A stretch of DNA of 35,348 bases from Actinomycetota bacterium (GTDB taxonomy: Bacteria; Actinomycetota; Acidimicrobiia; IMCC26256; PALSA-610): the NCBI GenBank assembly GCA_005773635.1, contig SXHN01000116.1, positions 1-35,348 on the forward strand, in the 5' to 3' direction. Numbering within the stretch: position 1 is the first letter of the stretch; each line of letters begins with the position of its first letter. The notes under the pieces were generated by a model. It had not been told where the DNA came from and did not search any database. It saw only the letters and a program-made list of their open reading frames with translations. This document shows positions 19,094 to 27,887 of the stretch, piece after piece. The position numbers and the translations under genes are program-made.

Positions 19094-20050
19094 TCACGGC
19101 AGGGGCACAGCAACCGAGGCAACAGCTTGGCTGACGATACGCGAGCCCACATCGAGGTCGTGGCCAATAGCAGCACCAAGCCGATGCGACAACGCCGCTT
19201 CGGCGATCGCTTGCACATCATCCGGAGACACATAGTTGCGACCCGCAACAACCGCGTGCGCCTGTGCGGCGCGCAGCAGACCCTTAGCGGCGCGGGGGCT
19301 CGCACCAAACGTCGTGTCGGGATGGCTACGGGTAGCCGCGATCACATCCAATATGTACTCAGTGATGGCGTCGGCCACGAACGTCGTTCGAGTTTCGGCA
19401 ATCGCAGCAAGGATTTCGTGCGGCGCGGCAACCACTCGCAATGAACTGAACGCGTCAGTCCCGCCGGCGCCAGTCAAGACGTCGCGCTCCGCGGCCCGGC
19501 CAGGCAGGCCCATTCTCAGCACCAAACCAAAGCGATCAAGCTGGCTCTCGGGCAACGGAAACGTGCCGGCGCTGCCGTAGGGATTTTGGGTCGCGACGCA
19601 CATAAATGGCACAGGCAATGGCCGCAGTTCTCCATCAACCGTCACGTGCAGCTCTTCCAACGGCTCCAACATCGCAGCTTGAGTGCGAGGCGAAGCGCGA
19701 TTGAGTTCATCAGCAAGCACGACATTGGCGAACAATGGACCTGCTCGAAAGCTCCAGTCACCGGTCGCCGGTGAATACACCATCGTGCCGGTCAAATCGG
19801 AGGGAAGCAAATCTGGGGTGCATTGCACTCGACGAAACGAACCACCCATCGCAGCAGCCAGGCTCTTCGCAAGCAGCGTCTTGCCAGTGCCGGGCGTGTC
19901 TTCGATCAACAGATGACTCCCAGACAGTATGGCCACAAGCGCCGTCGCTATTGCATCATCTTTTCCACGCACCACGCGCCCGACTTCGTGGGCAATACGA
20001 GTGGCGACGACATGTGCACTTGGTTGTTCGTCCAGAGATGTCAATTGCAT
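19094..20050 (-). CDS. MoxR-family AAA+ ATPase
   Basis: The protein has 318 residues from the ATG at 20050, preceded by GGAGAG at 6 bases; the open frame upstream to 20275 is not needed. Walker A is DTPGTGKT (51-58), Walker B is VVLADE (110-115), and sensor 1 is VATQNP (152-157). The FPLPESQLDRF motif is diagnostic of the MoxR group of AAA+ ATPases. The C-terminal lid contains the usual SPRAAKGLLRAAQA helix. The moxR-DUF58-transglutaminase order is common. MoxR proteins act as chaperones for complex assembly in studied cases; the partner here is unknown. Confidence 0.93.
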   Translation of the reverse strand: MQLTSLDEQPSAHVVATRIAHEVGRVVRGKDDAIATALVAILSGSHLLIEDTPGTGKTLLAKSLAAAMGGSFRRVQCTPDLLPSDLTGTMVYSPATGDWSFRAGPLFANVVLADELNRASPRTQAAMLEPLEELHVTVDGELRPLPVPFMCVATQNPYGSAGTFPLPESQLDRFGLVLRMGLPGRAAERDVLTGAGGTDAFSSLRVVAAPHEILAAIAETRTTFVADAITEYILDVIAATRSHPDTTFGASPRAAKGLLRAAQAHAVVAGRNYVSPDDVQAIAEAALSHRLGAAIGHDLDVGSRIVSQAVASVAVPLP

Positions 20051-20063
20051 GATGAACTCTCCA

Positions 20064-21095
20064 TCAACAGCACGCCTTGTGATTGAGGTCAGCAGTCCCG
20101 AGTGCGGTGCTGACGGCTTGGTCGGATAGAGACTCGTCGAGATCACACGCATGGCACTCCAATTCAAGCGTCGTGTGAGCGATGTCGAAGTCATGAGCGA
20201 GCAAGCCTTTGATCGCTTTGGCCACGGATTGCGCATCGTGCAAAGATTGTTCTTCGTTGAGCACCACGTGAGCACTCAACGCGCACTTCTCGGAACCAAT
20301 GTTCCAGATGTGAATGTGGTGCACTGCCGTGACGGTTGGAACGAGAAGTATTGCTGCTGCAACGTCTTCGGCATCGAGATGTTCCGGGGTGGCGTCGAGC
20401 AACACATTTGTGGAGCGCCGCAACAATTTCCAAGCGCCGACAACGGTAAAGAGTGCAACCAGGATCGAGGCAACCGCATCCAACCACTGCGCCGACCACA
20501 ACACAATGCCGAGGCCTGCGACGATTGCCGCGACGCTGCCGGCCGCATCAACGACCATATGGAGGTACGCCCCGCGGAGGTTGAGATTATTACCAACCGC
20601 GCGAGCTAGCACGACCGCGCTGATGACGTTCACGAGCAATCCGAGACCTGCGACTCCGATGACGCCAGATCCATGCACGTCCGGCGCAGACCCCAAGCGT
20701 TGCAGTGCTGTCAGAGAAATCCAAGCGGCCGCAACCAGCAGGGTGATCGCATTCAGCTGTGCCGCGATCAATTCCGCTCGACCAAAACCGTATGTGTGCC
20801 GCTCGGTCGCCGGACGCGAGGCGAGTGCACTCGCCCCTATCGCGAACGACAGCGCCACGACATCGCTCAGCATGTGGACGCCGTCGGCGAGTAACGCCAG
20901 CGACCCCGTGATGAACCCAGCCACAATCTCCACCACGAGGAAGGACCCATTGAGCCCAAGAGCAACCCACAAGGCAAACCGGCGTGTCGCACCAGTCGCG
21001 TGAACGTGGCCATGATGAACACGTTCAGGAGCGCTTCGATCTGAGCGCGCCGATCCTTCACCGCTCGGGTGGCTGTGTGCTACATCGGCGCTCAT
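20064..21095 (-). CDS. Cation diffusion facilitator (CzcD/ZitB-like zinc transporter)
   Basis: The 343-residue inner-membrane protein exports Zn2+ or a similar divalent cation in exchange for protons. It has a His-rich cytoplasmic N-terminus (residues 7-32) and six membrane segments between about 40 and 230. The metal-site pairs are HxxxD in TM2 (His74/Asp78) and TM5 (His179/Asp183). The C-terminal cytoplasmic domain includes TAVHHIHIWNIGSEK, typical of the family. The C-terminal residues include HACD and end in CC, possible extra metal ligands. The start at 21095 has no strong ribosome binding site. It lies 13 bases upstream of moxR on the same strand. The metal cannot be fixed from sequence. 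Confidence 0.92.
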   Translation of the reverse strand: MSADVAHSHPSGEGSARSDRSAPERVHHGHVHATGATRRFALWVALGLNGSFLVVEIVAGFITGSLALLADGVHMLSDVVALSFAIGASALASRPATERHTYGFGRAELIAAQLNAITLLVAAAWISLTALQRLGSAPDVHGSGVIGVAGLGLLVNVISAVVLARAVGNNLNLRGAYLHMVVDAAGSVAAIVAGLGIVLWSAQWLDAVASILVALFTVVGAWKLLRRSTNVLLDATPEHLDAEDVAAAILLVPTVTAVHHIHIWNIGSEKCALSAHVVLNEEQSLHDAQSVAKAIKGLLAHDFDIAHTTLELECHACDLDESLSDQAVSTALGTADLNHKACC

Positions 21096-21174
21096 CGAAG
21101 TCTCATCGGCATACCCAGCGTAGGCCCGAACCCCGATTTGAGCCGTTCAGCAGGCCAAACGACCCACCGCGCCT

Positions 21175-21705
21175 TCAATCAATGCCCTCAATCGGCATCG
21201 CCATCATGGCTACATCGACGAGTTCGCCAAAGAAGTGACTCAACAGCGAATACACCTCAAGGCCGAAACGCCTCGGGTCGTCGTCGGCTAAATCGTCGGG
21301 TTCGACATCCTCATCGATGTCGATGACCACACCAAGCGCGAGTCGGGCATCGTTGAGCGTCCCCATCCATTCGCTCGTCTGATCATCGCTGAGGACCAGT
21401 TTCGACGCCCGATTGCTCCGAGCGATCTCCTCGAGAGAATCCAACATTGCCTGGGTGCGGTCAAGACGGGTGCGGAGTAAATCGGCATTCGCGATAATGC
21501 TGTACTCACGTTCTCGGTCGTCCTCAGTGGGATCAAGGTACGCGCGAGGAAACAAGCGCAGCATCATCGGGCTGTCCGCTGGTTGTTCCAGCGCGCTGCG
21601 GAGTTCGCCAATGATGCGCAACAGAAACGAAGCTTCGTCGGGCCGCAGCTCAAGAACCACTTCGCCGCTGCGATTGCGGCGGAACCAATTGTGCCGTGGA
21701 GCCAC
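21175..21705 (-). CDS. DUF2017 family protein
   Basis: This is a 176-residue acidic soluble protein starting with GTG at 21705, with an AAGGA about 10 bases upstream and 3 bases after the clpS stop. Residues 18-60 (LELRPDEASFLLRIIGELRSAL) and the C-terminal GLEVYSLLSHFFGELVDVAM are the parts typical of DUF2017, an actinobacterial family commonly encoded beside clpS. No catalytic motif is visible. Its position suggests a link with the ClpS-ClpAP degradation route, but this is guilt by association only. Confidence 0.82.
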   Translation of the reverse strand: MAPRHNWFRRNRSGEVVLELRPDEASFLLRIIGELRSALEQPADSPMMLRLFPRAYLDPTEDDREREYSIIANADLLRTRLDRTQAMLDSLEEIARSNRASKLVLSDDQTSEWMGTLNDARLALGVVIDIDEDVEPDDLADDDPRRFGLEVYSLLSHFFGELVDVAMMAMPIEGID

Positions 21706-21708
21706 CGT

Positions 21709-22020
21709 TCAAGTGTCCTTCTGCAGCGTGGCCCAGAGGCCGTGGGCATGCAGCTTGGCGACGTCGCCTTCGGCTTGTGCACGCATGCCACTCGATACCA
21801 CCGCTTTACCCTCGGTGTGCACTTGCATCATCAGTTTTTCGGCTTTCTCCCGGGAGTACCCGAACAACTTTTGAAGTACGTAGGTGACGTAGCTCATCAA
21901 GTTCACAGGATCGTTCCATACCAACACAACCCAAGGGGCGTCCGTCTCGACGACGTCGTCGACGAGTTCGTCGATTTCGGGTCGGGCCATCGTTTCACCC
22001 ATCACGGCCTGCGCGCTCAC
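21709..22020 (-). CDS. clpS: ATP-dependent Clp protease adaptor ClpS
   Basis: ClpS delivers N-degron substrates to the Clp protease. Residues 28-103 contain the fold: [24 protein letters not shown], with the Asn-Asp pair of the N-degron pocket, then [16 protein letters not shown]. The start is uncertain. GTG 22020 overlaps the nusB stop by 4 bases (GTGA) and is reported, while ATG 22002 and ATG 21990 would give a shorter tail nearer the family norm. The N-terminal 25 residues are acidic and probably disordered, as usual. It lies between nusB and the DUF2017 gene. Confidence 0.92.
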   Translation of the reverse strand: MSAQAVMGETMARPEIDELVDDVVETDAPWVVLVWNDPVNLMSYVTYVLQKLFGYSREKAEKLMMQVHTEGKAVVSSGMRAQAEGDVAKLHAHGLWATLQKDT

Positions 22021-22445
22021 AACTCGATTTCAGCAGATTCAAGAGCTTCGTCGCGTACTACTTGCGCGATACGTGACAAGAGTCCGTTGATGAAGCGACC
22101 CGAGTCTTTGGTCGAGTATTGCTTCGCGAGCTCGACTGCTTCATTGATCACCACACCCGTGGCCAACTCGGTTTCGTGGACCAATTCAAACGTGGCCAAC
22201 CGCAGTAGCGTCCGATCGATCACCGGCATTCGCTCGATGGACCAATTCTTCGCATGTTCGTTCAACAACGCATCGAGTTCTGGCGCGTGTGCGTCAATGC
22301 CGCGCACCAGGTGCTGCGCGTAAGGATCAGCCGGTAGCGGCAAACCCTCTAACAGCTGATCCGCGGAGATGCTGCGCTGGTCTAGCTCGTAGGCCAGCGT
22401 CAAGGCACGTTCGCGAGCCTCACGCCGAGTGGAGGTATACGCCAT
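22017..22445 (-). CDS. nusB: Transcription antitermination factor NusB
   Basis: NusB binds boxA RNA together with NusE (S10) in rRNA antitermination. The 142-residue all-helical protein begins with the typical [18 protein letters not shown]. It has [15 protein letters not shown] and [27 protein letters not shown], the most conserved NusB segments. Its ATG shares one base with the efp stop (TAATG), a tight coupling seen for efp-nusB in many Gram-positive bacteria. clpS overlaps its end by 4 bases. Confidence 0.96.
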   Translation of the reverse strand: MAYTSTRREARERALTLAYELDQRSISADQLLEGLPLPADPYAQHLVRGIDAHAPELDALLNEHAKNWSIERMPVIDRTLLRLATFELVHETELATGVVINEAVELAKQYSTKDSGRFINGLLSRIAQVVRDEALESAEIEL

Positions 22446-23005
22446 TAGGCGCGGCTGAGATATTCGCCGGACCGCGTATCCACTTTGATGGTTTCGCCGG
22501 GGCCTACGAACAACGGCACCTGCACAGTGAGGCCAGTTTCAAGCTTCGCGGGCTTACGGGCTCCGCTGACGCGATCACCTTGTACCCCAGGCTCAGTGTC
22601 GGTAATCACAAGCTCGACTGATGCCGGGAGCTCAACCCCAATGATTTCATCGTCGAACATCGACAAAACAACCGTGTCGTTTTCTTTGACGTAATACACA
22701 GATTCGCCGAGATTCTTAGATGGGACCTGCATCTGGTCGTATGTTTCGTTGTCCATGAAGATGATCTCGTCACCCTCTTTGTAGAGGTACTGCATCTCAC
22801 GTTTGTCAATCTGTGCAAAGCCGAGTGTTTCACCCGCGCGAAACGTCCGGTCAATCACCTGGCCCGTTCGGGCATTCTTCAATTTCGTGCGCACAAACGC
22901 TGGGCCCTTGCCTGGCTTGACGTGTTGAAACTCAACGACCGTCAACAACCCTTCTGGGAGGTTGAGGGTGATGCCATTTTTGAGATCGTTACTCGAGATG
23001 CTCAC
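22445..23005 (-). CDS. efp: Translation elongation factor P
   Basis: EF-P relieves ribosome stalling at polyproline. The 186-residue length is exactly usual. Domain I carries the loop KPGKGPAF, whose Lys is the tip residue modified in some bacteria. The KP-G-GPAF form matches actinobacterial EF-P, and no EpmA-type modification gene is in the window. Domain III holds the signature GDRVSGARKPAKLETGLTVQVPLFV. It overlaps the peptidase gene by 4 bases and nusB by 1. Confidence 0.97.
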   Translation of the reverse strand: MSISSNDLKNGITLNLPEGLLTVVEFQHVKPGKGPAFVRTKLKNARTGQVIDRTFRAGETLGFAQIDKREMQYLYKEGDEIIFMDNETYDQMQVPSKNLGESVYYVKENDTVVLSMFDDEIIGVELPASVELVITDTEPGVQGDRVSGARKPAKLETGLTVQVPLFVGPGETIKVDTRSGEYLSRA

Positions 23006-24132
23006 AAGATCAAGCCTTTGGGCGTATTGGTAAGGGAGACCGACCCGGTCGGGCCGACAACAACTGTGTCTTCGATCCGGACGCCACCGACTCCTGGCAG
23101 ATACACGCCCGGTTCGACGGTCACGACATCACGGTCAAGCAAACTACCACTGGCGGTGTGGGCAACCCGAGGCGCTTCATGAATCTCGATCCCCACTCCG
23201 TGGCCCGTGCTATGCGAAAACAAGTCGCCCCAGCCCGCCTCAGTGATGAGGTCGCGACACGCAGCGTCAATCGCCACCAACTCGGCACCTTCGCGCACGA
23301 GGCCGCGGCCCGCGGCCTGTGCCGCGAATACCACATCGTAGAGACGCTGGGCATCAGGACCAGGGTCGCCGACGCTCACGGTACGGGTCATATCGGAGCA
23401 GTAACCGTCGACGATGCACCCAAAATCGCAGACGATGAGTTCGTTGCGCTCAATGATTCGACTGCTGGGTCGCGCATGGGGTTTCGCGCCGTTCGGACCT
23501 GAAGCAATAATCGGATCGAAACTGTTAGCACTCGCGCCGCGTTCACGCATCGCGAATTCCAAGGCGATCGCAAAATCACGTTCGGTGACGCCACTCGCCA
23601 AACGCGGAAGTAGCGACTGAAATGCGTCATCCGCAATCGCACAGGCTGCGGCAATGCGATCGATTTCGCCGTCATCTTTGACTCGCCGCAAATCTTCAAC
23701 GATGGTGCCTGCCGAATGCAACTCGATGTCTGCGACCGCCTCTGCAAATCGTTTGGCGTATCCGCGTTGCTGGTCCCATGTAACACCGTGACCTTCGAGA
23801 CCAAGGTTACGAACGCGAGCATCCGCAATGGCATCGCTCAACGCATCCATTTGATCGCTTGCGGCCATGTGGATCGACCGCCGAGCACTCACTCCGGCGA
23901 CAGCCAGCTGTTCGGCCGATTGTTCCGTGTACCGACCGTCGGTCACGAACAGCACCTCACCAACCGCGGGCACAAGCATGATGCCAGCACTCCCGGTAAA
24001 GCCGCTGAGATAGCGGATGTTGGGCAAGCGGTTGACGAGCAGAGCGTCAAGGTTGCTCGATTGCAGTTGGGCTTGAAGTTTCGGTAGACGGGCCGCTACG
24101 TCGAGCGGCGCGAGTGCATGTTCATGCATCAT
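23002..24132 (-). CDS. pepQ: Xaa-Pro aminopeptidase / M24 metallopeptidase
   Basis: The 376-residue enzyme removes N-terminal residues next to proline. The N-terminal creatinase-like domain (residues 15-145) has NIRYLSGFTGSAG. The C-terminal pita-bread domain has all five metal ligands: two Asp in VCDFGCIVDGYCSDMTRTV, His in STGHGVGIEIHE, Glu in VEPGVY, and Glu in VRIEDTV. The gene is placed between aroQ and efp, an order shared by many Gram-positive and actinobacterial genomes. It overlaps both neighbours by 4 bases. The exact substrate class (dipeptidase or aminopeptidase P) cannot be told from motifs, so the symbol is approximate. Confidence 0.9.
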   Translation of the reverse strand: MMHEHALAPLDVAARLPKLQAQLQSSNLDALLVNRLPNIRYLSGFTGSAGIMLVPAVGEVLFVTDGRYTEQSAEQLAVAGVSARRSIHMAASDQMDALSDAIADARVRNLGLEGHGVTWDQQRGYAKRFAEAVADIELHSAGTIVEDLRRVKDDGEIDRIAAACAIADDAFQSLLPRLASGVTERDFAIALEFAMRERGASANSFDPIIASGPNGAKPHARPSSRIIERNELIVCDFGCIVDGYCSDMTRTVSVGDPGPDAQRLYDVVFAAQAAGRGLVREGAELVAIDAACRDLITEAGWGDLFSHSTGHGVGIEIHEAPRVAHTASGSLLDRDVVTVEPGVYLPGVGGVRIEDTVVVGPTGSVSLTNTPKGLIL

Positions 24133-24575
24133 CGCTTACCTGCATTCACCATCGCGACTGCGGCCTGCACCGCTATCGGATAACCCGCACCACCAAAGCC
24201 CATGATGACCCCCGTCGCTATCGGCGACACCACTGAAGTGTGGCGCCATCGTTCTCGGCGATGAGTGTTAGACAAGTGAAGCTCGACAATGGGGCCTTCG
24301 AACGCACCAAGCGCATCAGCGATGGCGTACGAATAGTGCGTGAATGCGCCGGGGTTGATGATGATCGCCGAGCAACGCTTCCGGGCCGTGTGAACCGCGT
24401 CGATGAGATCCCCTTCGATATTCGACTGCACATGCTCGAGGTCGTAGCCAGCAGTCGTCGCGGCTTCCCTTGCTGCCGCCACGAGTTGTTCAAGCGTTGT
24501 CGTGCCATAGATCTCAGGTTCGCGATCTCCGAGCAAATTCAGATTCGGCCCAGAAACAAGCAGGAGTGTGGCCAT
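24129..24575 (-). CDS. aroQ: 3-dehydroquinate dehydratase, type II
   Basis: AroQ dehydrates 3-dehydroquinate in the shikimate pathway. At 148 residues it has the small flavodoxin-like type II form. The motifs are VSGPNLNLLGDREPEIYG with the catalytic Tyr23, QSNIEGDLIDAVH, INPGAFTHYS, and HLSNTHRRE, which carries the catalytic His and substrate-binding residues. The gene overlaps the peptidase gene by 4 bases. A 58-base gap to aroB holds a 6-base-pair inverted repeat but no clear terminator. Confidence 0.97.
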   Translation of the reverse strand: MATLLLVSGPNLNLLGDREPEIYGTTTLEQLVAAAREAATTAGYDLEHVQSNIEGDLIDAVHTARKRCSAIIINPGAFTHYSYAIADALGAFEGPIVELHLSNTHRRERWRHTSVVSPIATGVIMGFGGAGYPIAVQAAVAMVNAGKR

Positions 24576-24633
24576 GTGCCGAAGCTACCGCCTACCTCGC
24601 CGCTTTCAGCTGTCTTTCGGAAACTGGCGAGCG

Positions 24634-26136
24634 TTATTTCGCGAGTCCAACGGCACGAAACGCGGCGTCGAGCGCAGCAGCGTCTGGATCATCGACGCGT
24701 GCAAGGCCGTTCGGCCCCTGTAACACGAATCGCAAACCGCCAACCGCCTTTTTGTCTCGCTTCATCAGCGTCACAAGCTCGTCGCGGTCGAGATCGCGGC
24801 TCAAGGTGATAGGCAAGCCAAGTGCGCTCGCGAGTTCTCGGTGGGTAGCCGCCGCCTGGGGCGTGATGCGATCCAACGCCCCTGCCAGCGCACCAGCGAA
24901 TACGAGCCCCACAGCCACGGCTTCGCCGTGCGCAAAGGCATGATCGGCGGCGATTTCGATCGCGTGCGCGAGCGTATGGCCGTAGTTCAAATGCTCTCGG
25001 AGGCCGGTTCGTTCGTACTCATCAGCGCTCACAAATCGAGCCTTGACCGCTGCTGATCGAGCAACGACCCGCCGCAACACCTCGGGGTCGCGGGCGAGCA
25101 ACTTCGCCGTCTCATGGGTGACGATCTCCAGGAGTTCTGCATCGCCCATCAGCGCGTACTTCAACACTTCGCCCAACCCGCTGCGGTATTCGCGATCTGG
25201 AAGCGTCGCCAGCACCGACGGCTCGCACAGCACCGCGATTGGCTGATGAAACGCGCCCACCAAGTTTTTACCTTGCGAAAGATTTGTTGCAGTTTTGCCG
25301 CCAATCGATGCGTCAACCATGGCGAGCAACGTGGTTGGCACTTGAATCACCGCTACGCCTCGGTAGTACACCGACGCTGTGAAACCAACGGTGTCGCCCA
25401 CTACGCCGCCGCCGACTGCGACGATTGCGTCACCCCGCAACAAACCCCAATCGGCGAGTTGTCCACAGAGGGCATCCACAGTCGAGAGCGATTTCGCCGT
25501 CTCGCCATCGCCGATGGTGAAAATGACCGCCGCAATGCCTACCGCTTCGAACGCCTGTGCGTACTTCTTCGCTACCCGCAGCACACTCTCTTGGGTAATC
25601 AGTGCCACGCGCAGAGCGCCATGATTCCGAACGGCGTTCACTGCATCAGCCACGAGTGACTCGCCGATAACAATGTGGTACGAACGGGAACCCAACGCGA
25701 CCCGCACAGATTCACGTGTGCTTGACGTTGGAACGACTGTAGGAGTTGGTGCCTGCCCGGCGGCCGAGCCAATGAGGGGTGCGCGTCTACGCTCGCCGAC
25801 AACCGGATCCGGAACGGCTTTGTAGACATCGGGGCTACGTCGATCCGTGCGGGGTCGCAGAGCGCTGATCGTTGCAGCAACCCGTTCGCACATTTCGTTC
25901 ACCGCATCACGATTCGCGCCGCGAAATGCTTCATCAAGATCGGCATTCATCAATTCTCGAAGCGCGGTCTCAACATCGGCATCGGAAATTCCAAAATCGG
26001 TGAGCTGCCGTTCGATGAGGGCTGCCGCACGCTGCAACATCTCATGAACCTGGGCCACCTCATAGCCGCGCACCGACGTCTTGAAAACGGCGGCTCGCAC
26101 CTCTTGTGGCGTTACCGGACGCGGGTCAGCGGTCAT
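24634..26136 (-). CDS. aroB: 3-dehydroquinate synthase with N-terminal DivIVA-like domain (fusion)
   Basis: This 500-residue protein is about 140 residues longer than typical AroB. The synthase part begins near residue 143 and is complete: GDGETAKS, VGGGVVGDTVGF, PTTLLAMVDASIGGKT, and the zinc ligands Glu323 (GEVLKYALMG), His387 (NYGHTLAHAIE) and His403 (HGEAVAVG). Residues 8-45 (VTPQEVRAAVFKT, RGYEVAQVHEMLQRAAALIE) match the DivIVA-domain pattern of F..., RGY and V..hL helices. Residues 71-92 (FRGANRDAVNEMCERVAATI) look like a second, weaker copy. A Pro/Thr/Ala linker at about 100-142 joins the parts without a stop, and no ribosome binding site is seen inside it. The ATG at 26136 overlaps the end of aroK by 11 bases; ATG 26160 is an alternative. 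Confidence 0.93.
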   Translation of the reverse strand: MTADPRPVTPQEVRAAVFKTSVRGYEVAQVHEMLQRAAALIERQLTDFGISDADVETALRELMNADLDEAFRGANRDAVNEMCERVAATISALRPRTDRRSPDVYKAVPDPVVGERRRAPLIGSAAGQAPTPTVVPTSSTRESVRVALGSRSYHIVIGESLVADAVNAVRNHGALRVALITQESVLRVAKKYAQAFEAVGIAAVIFTIGDGETAKSLSTVDALCGQLADWGLLRGDAIVAVGGGVVGDTVGFTASVYYRGVAVIQVPTTLLAMVDASIGGKTATNLSQGKNLVGAFHQPIAVLCEPSVLATLPDREYRSGLGEVLKYALMGDAELLEIVTHETAKLLARDPEVLRRVVARSAAVKARFVSADEYERTGLREHLNYGHTLAHAIEIAADHAFAHGEAVAVGLVFAGALAGALDRITPQAAATHRELASALGLPITLSRDLDRDELVTLMKRDKKAVGGLRFVLQGPNGLARVDDPDAAALDAAFRAVGLAK

Positions 26137-26692
26137 TGATAACTCTCGCTTCGAATGCATCGAGCACGGCCCGAACCGTCTCGGCGCGACTCATTGCCGA
26201 CGTTTCAATTCGAACGTCCGCGCACTGGTCGTACACCGGCCGCCGAATTGTATCGAGTCGGGTCAACACCGCGATCGGCTCAGCGCCTTGCAGCAACGGG
26301 CGCCCTATGCCGCTCCCGACACGATGTGCCAACACCTCGACGCTGGCGTCAAGCCAAACCACGAAACCCGTTTTGCGCAACGCCTCGCGGTTCGCTGCTT
26401 GTGTCATCACGCCACCACCGCATGCGATCACGCTCGCATCGGGCGCGGCAGCCGCTTGTGCCACAGCGATGGCTTCCAGCCGACGAAACTCGACTTCACC
26501 GAGCTCTTCAAAAATCGTATCGACCGAACGCCCCGATTGCGCGACGACGAGCTCGTCGGTGTCGATCATTGGCACCCCGATTGCGCGGGCACACAGAGCA
26601 CCAACGGTTGATTTGCCACTTCCCATCATGCCGCACAGCACCAGATGGCGTGCAACCCGAGATCCCGCGGGCTCATTGCTGTGCGAGTGCAT
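26126..26692 (-). CDS. aroK: Shikimate kinase
   Basis: AroK phosphorylates shikimate at O-3. The P-loop GMMGSGKST lies near residue 21 of the 188-residue product. The shikimate-binding Asp is in DTDELV, with the Arg in FRRLEA and the glycine-rich IACGGGVM. The lid Arg is in IGRPLL. The ATG at 26692 overlaps the aroC end by 20 bases. An ATG at 26725 would add 11 residues with no better ribosome binding site. The gene sits between aroC and the extended aroB, all overlapping, so the three are made together. Confidence 0.94.
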   Translation of the reverse strand: MHSHSNEPAGSRVARHLVLCGMMGSGKSTVGALCARAIGVPMIDTDELVVAQSGRSVDTIFEELGEVEFRRLEAIAVAQAAAAPDASVIACGGGVMTQAANREALRKTGFVVWLDASVEVLAHRVGSGIGRPLLQGAEPIAVLTRLDTIRRPVYDQCADVRIETSAMSRAETVRAVLDAFEARVINDR

Positions 26693-27839
26693 CGAGATAC
26701 CCACGGTGATTTCGCAATAACTCATCTAGGGAATCGCCACCGAACTTGCGCAAGGTTTCTTGAGCCAACACCAGTGCCATCATGGTTTCGCCAACAACGC
26801 CTGCCGCTGGCACTGCAGTCACGTCGGTGCGTTCTTTGAACGACACCGTCTCGAGCTTCGTCACAACATCTACAGTCGCAAGTACAGGGCGATTCAGCGT
26901 TGCGAGGGGTTTCATCGCCACCCGCGCGACAATGACCTCGCCAGTGCTCATTCCGCCTTCGATGCCGCCGGCGCGTGCAGTGTCACGGGTGTATCCGTGG
27001 TCGTCTGTCCAGTGAATCGCGTCGTGAGCTTCAGACCCTCGGAGCCCCGCCACGGTGAAGCCCTCGCCAATCTCAACGGCTTTCATCGCTTGAATACTCA
27101 TCAACGCTTGCGCAAGCATGCCGTCGAGTCGACGATCCCAGTGCACATGGGAACCCAAACCGGGTGGCGCACCGTACGCAAGGATCTCGACGATACCGCC
27201 GAGGCTGTCACCATCTTTCGCGGCCGCTTTGATCTCCGCGATCATGGCGCTCTCAGCAGTCGCGTCGAAGCACCTCACCTCAGACTCGTCGATCGCCGCG
27301 AGATCGCCGACGCCCGGCCGCACAGCTTGCGATGAAACGGCCGCAGCACCAAGTCGCGTCACATGCGACAACACCGAGATCCCAAGATGTTGCAGTAGTT
27401 GCTTCGCCACCGCGCCGGCCACAACTCTGGCTGCGGTTTCGCGCGCCGAGGCCCGTTCCAGCACATCGCGAGCGTCGACGAACCCGTACTTCTGCATCCC
27501 TGCTAAATCAGCGTGTCCCGGTCTCGGTTGGGTGAGTGGTTTCTGCGTCACACCCGGCGCAGAACTCATTTCCGCGGCCCACTTACCCGTTTTCCACTCC
27601 GAATTGTGGATCAATACGGCAACCGGCGAACCAAGTGTGCGACCGTGGCGAACGCCGCCAAGAAATTCAATCTCGTCGGCTTCGAAACGCATACGCGGCC
27701 CGCGGCCGTAGCCGAGACGGCGTCGGCCTAATTCTGCCGCAAGATCATCGAGCTCCAACGGAATGCCCGATGGCAAACCTTCAATGGTGACAACCAACGC
27801 GGGGCCGTGCGATTCGCCGGCAGTCAAATAGCGCAACAC
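26673..27839 (-). CDS. aroC: Chorismate synthase
   Basis: AroC converts EPSP to chorismate with reduced FMN. It has 388 residues, normal length. The signatures are GESHGPALVVTIEGLPSG near the N-terminus, RRLGYGRGPRMRFEADEIEFLGGVRHGRTLGSPVA, RPGHADLAGMQKYG, ASARETAARVVAGAV and GIEGGMSTGEVI. The start is GTG 27839 (MLRYLTAGESHG); no good ribosome binding site is visible. The gene lies 48 bases after the PilP-like gene on the same strand, so the shikimate run probably shares a message with the pilus genes. Confidence 0.97.
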   Translation of the reverse strand: MLRYLTAGESHGPALVVTIEGLPSGIPLELDDLAAELGRRRLGYGRGPRMRFEADEIEFLGGVRHGRTLGSPVAVLIHNSEWKTGKWAAEMSSAPGVTQKPLTQPRPGHADLAGMQKYGFVDARDVLERASARETAARVVAGAVAKQLLQHLGISVLSHVTRLGAAAVSSQAVRPGVGDLAAIDESEVRCFDATAESAMIAEIKAAAKDGDSLGGIVEILAYGAPPGLGSHVHWDRRLDGMLAQALMSIQAMKAVEIGEGFTVAGLRGSEAHDAIHWTDDHGYTRDTARAGGIEGGMSTGEVIVARVAMKPLATLNRPVLATVDVVTKLETVSFKERTDVTAVPAAGVVGETMMALVLAQETLRKFGGDSLDELLRNHRGYLDALAQQ

Positions 27840-27887
27840 AGGGTCAGACTAGGCAGTGGTCACCGTGAAAACCGGATGCATTCGCCG

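Noticed and set aside
24596-24631. CTCGCC/GGCGAG inverted repeat between aroQ and aroB as a terminator
   Set aside because: The stem is only 6 base pairs with a 24-base loop and no U-run.
25711-25836. A frameshift or lost stop between two genes as the cause of the DivIVA-AroB fusion
   Set aside because: The linker has normal codon structure and Pro/Thr/Ala composition, and there is no ribosome binding site or start that would belong to a separate aroB. Confirmation by read data would still be needed.
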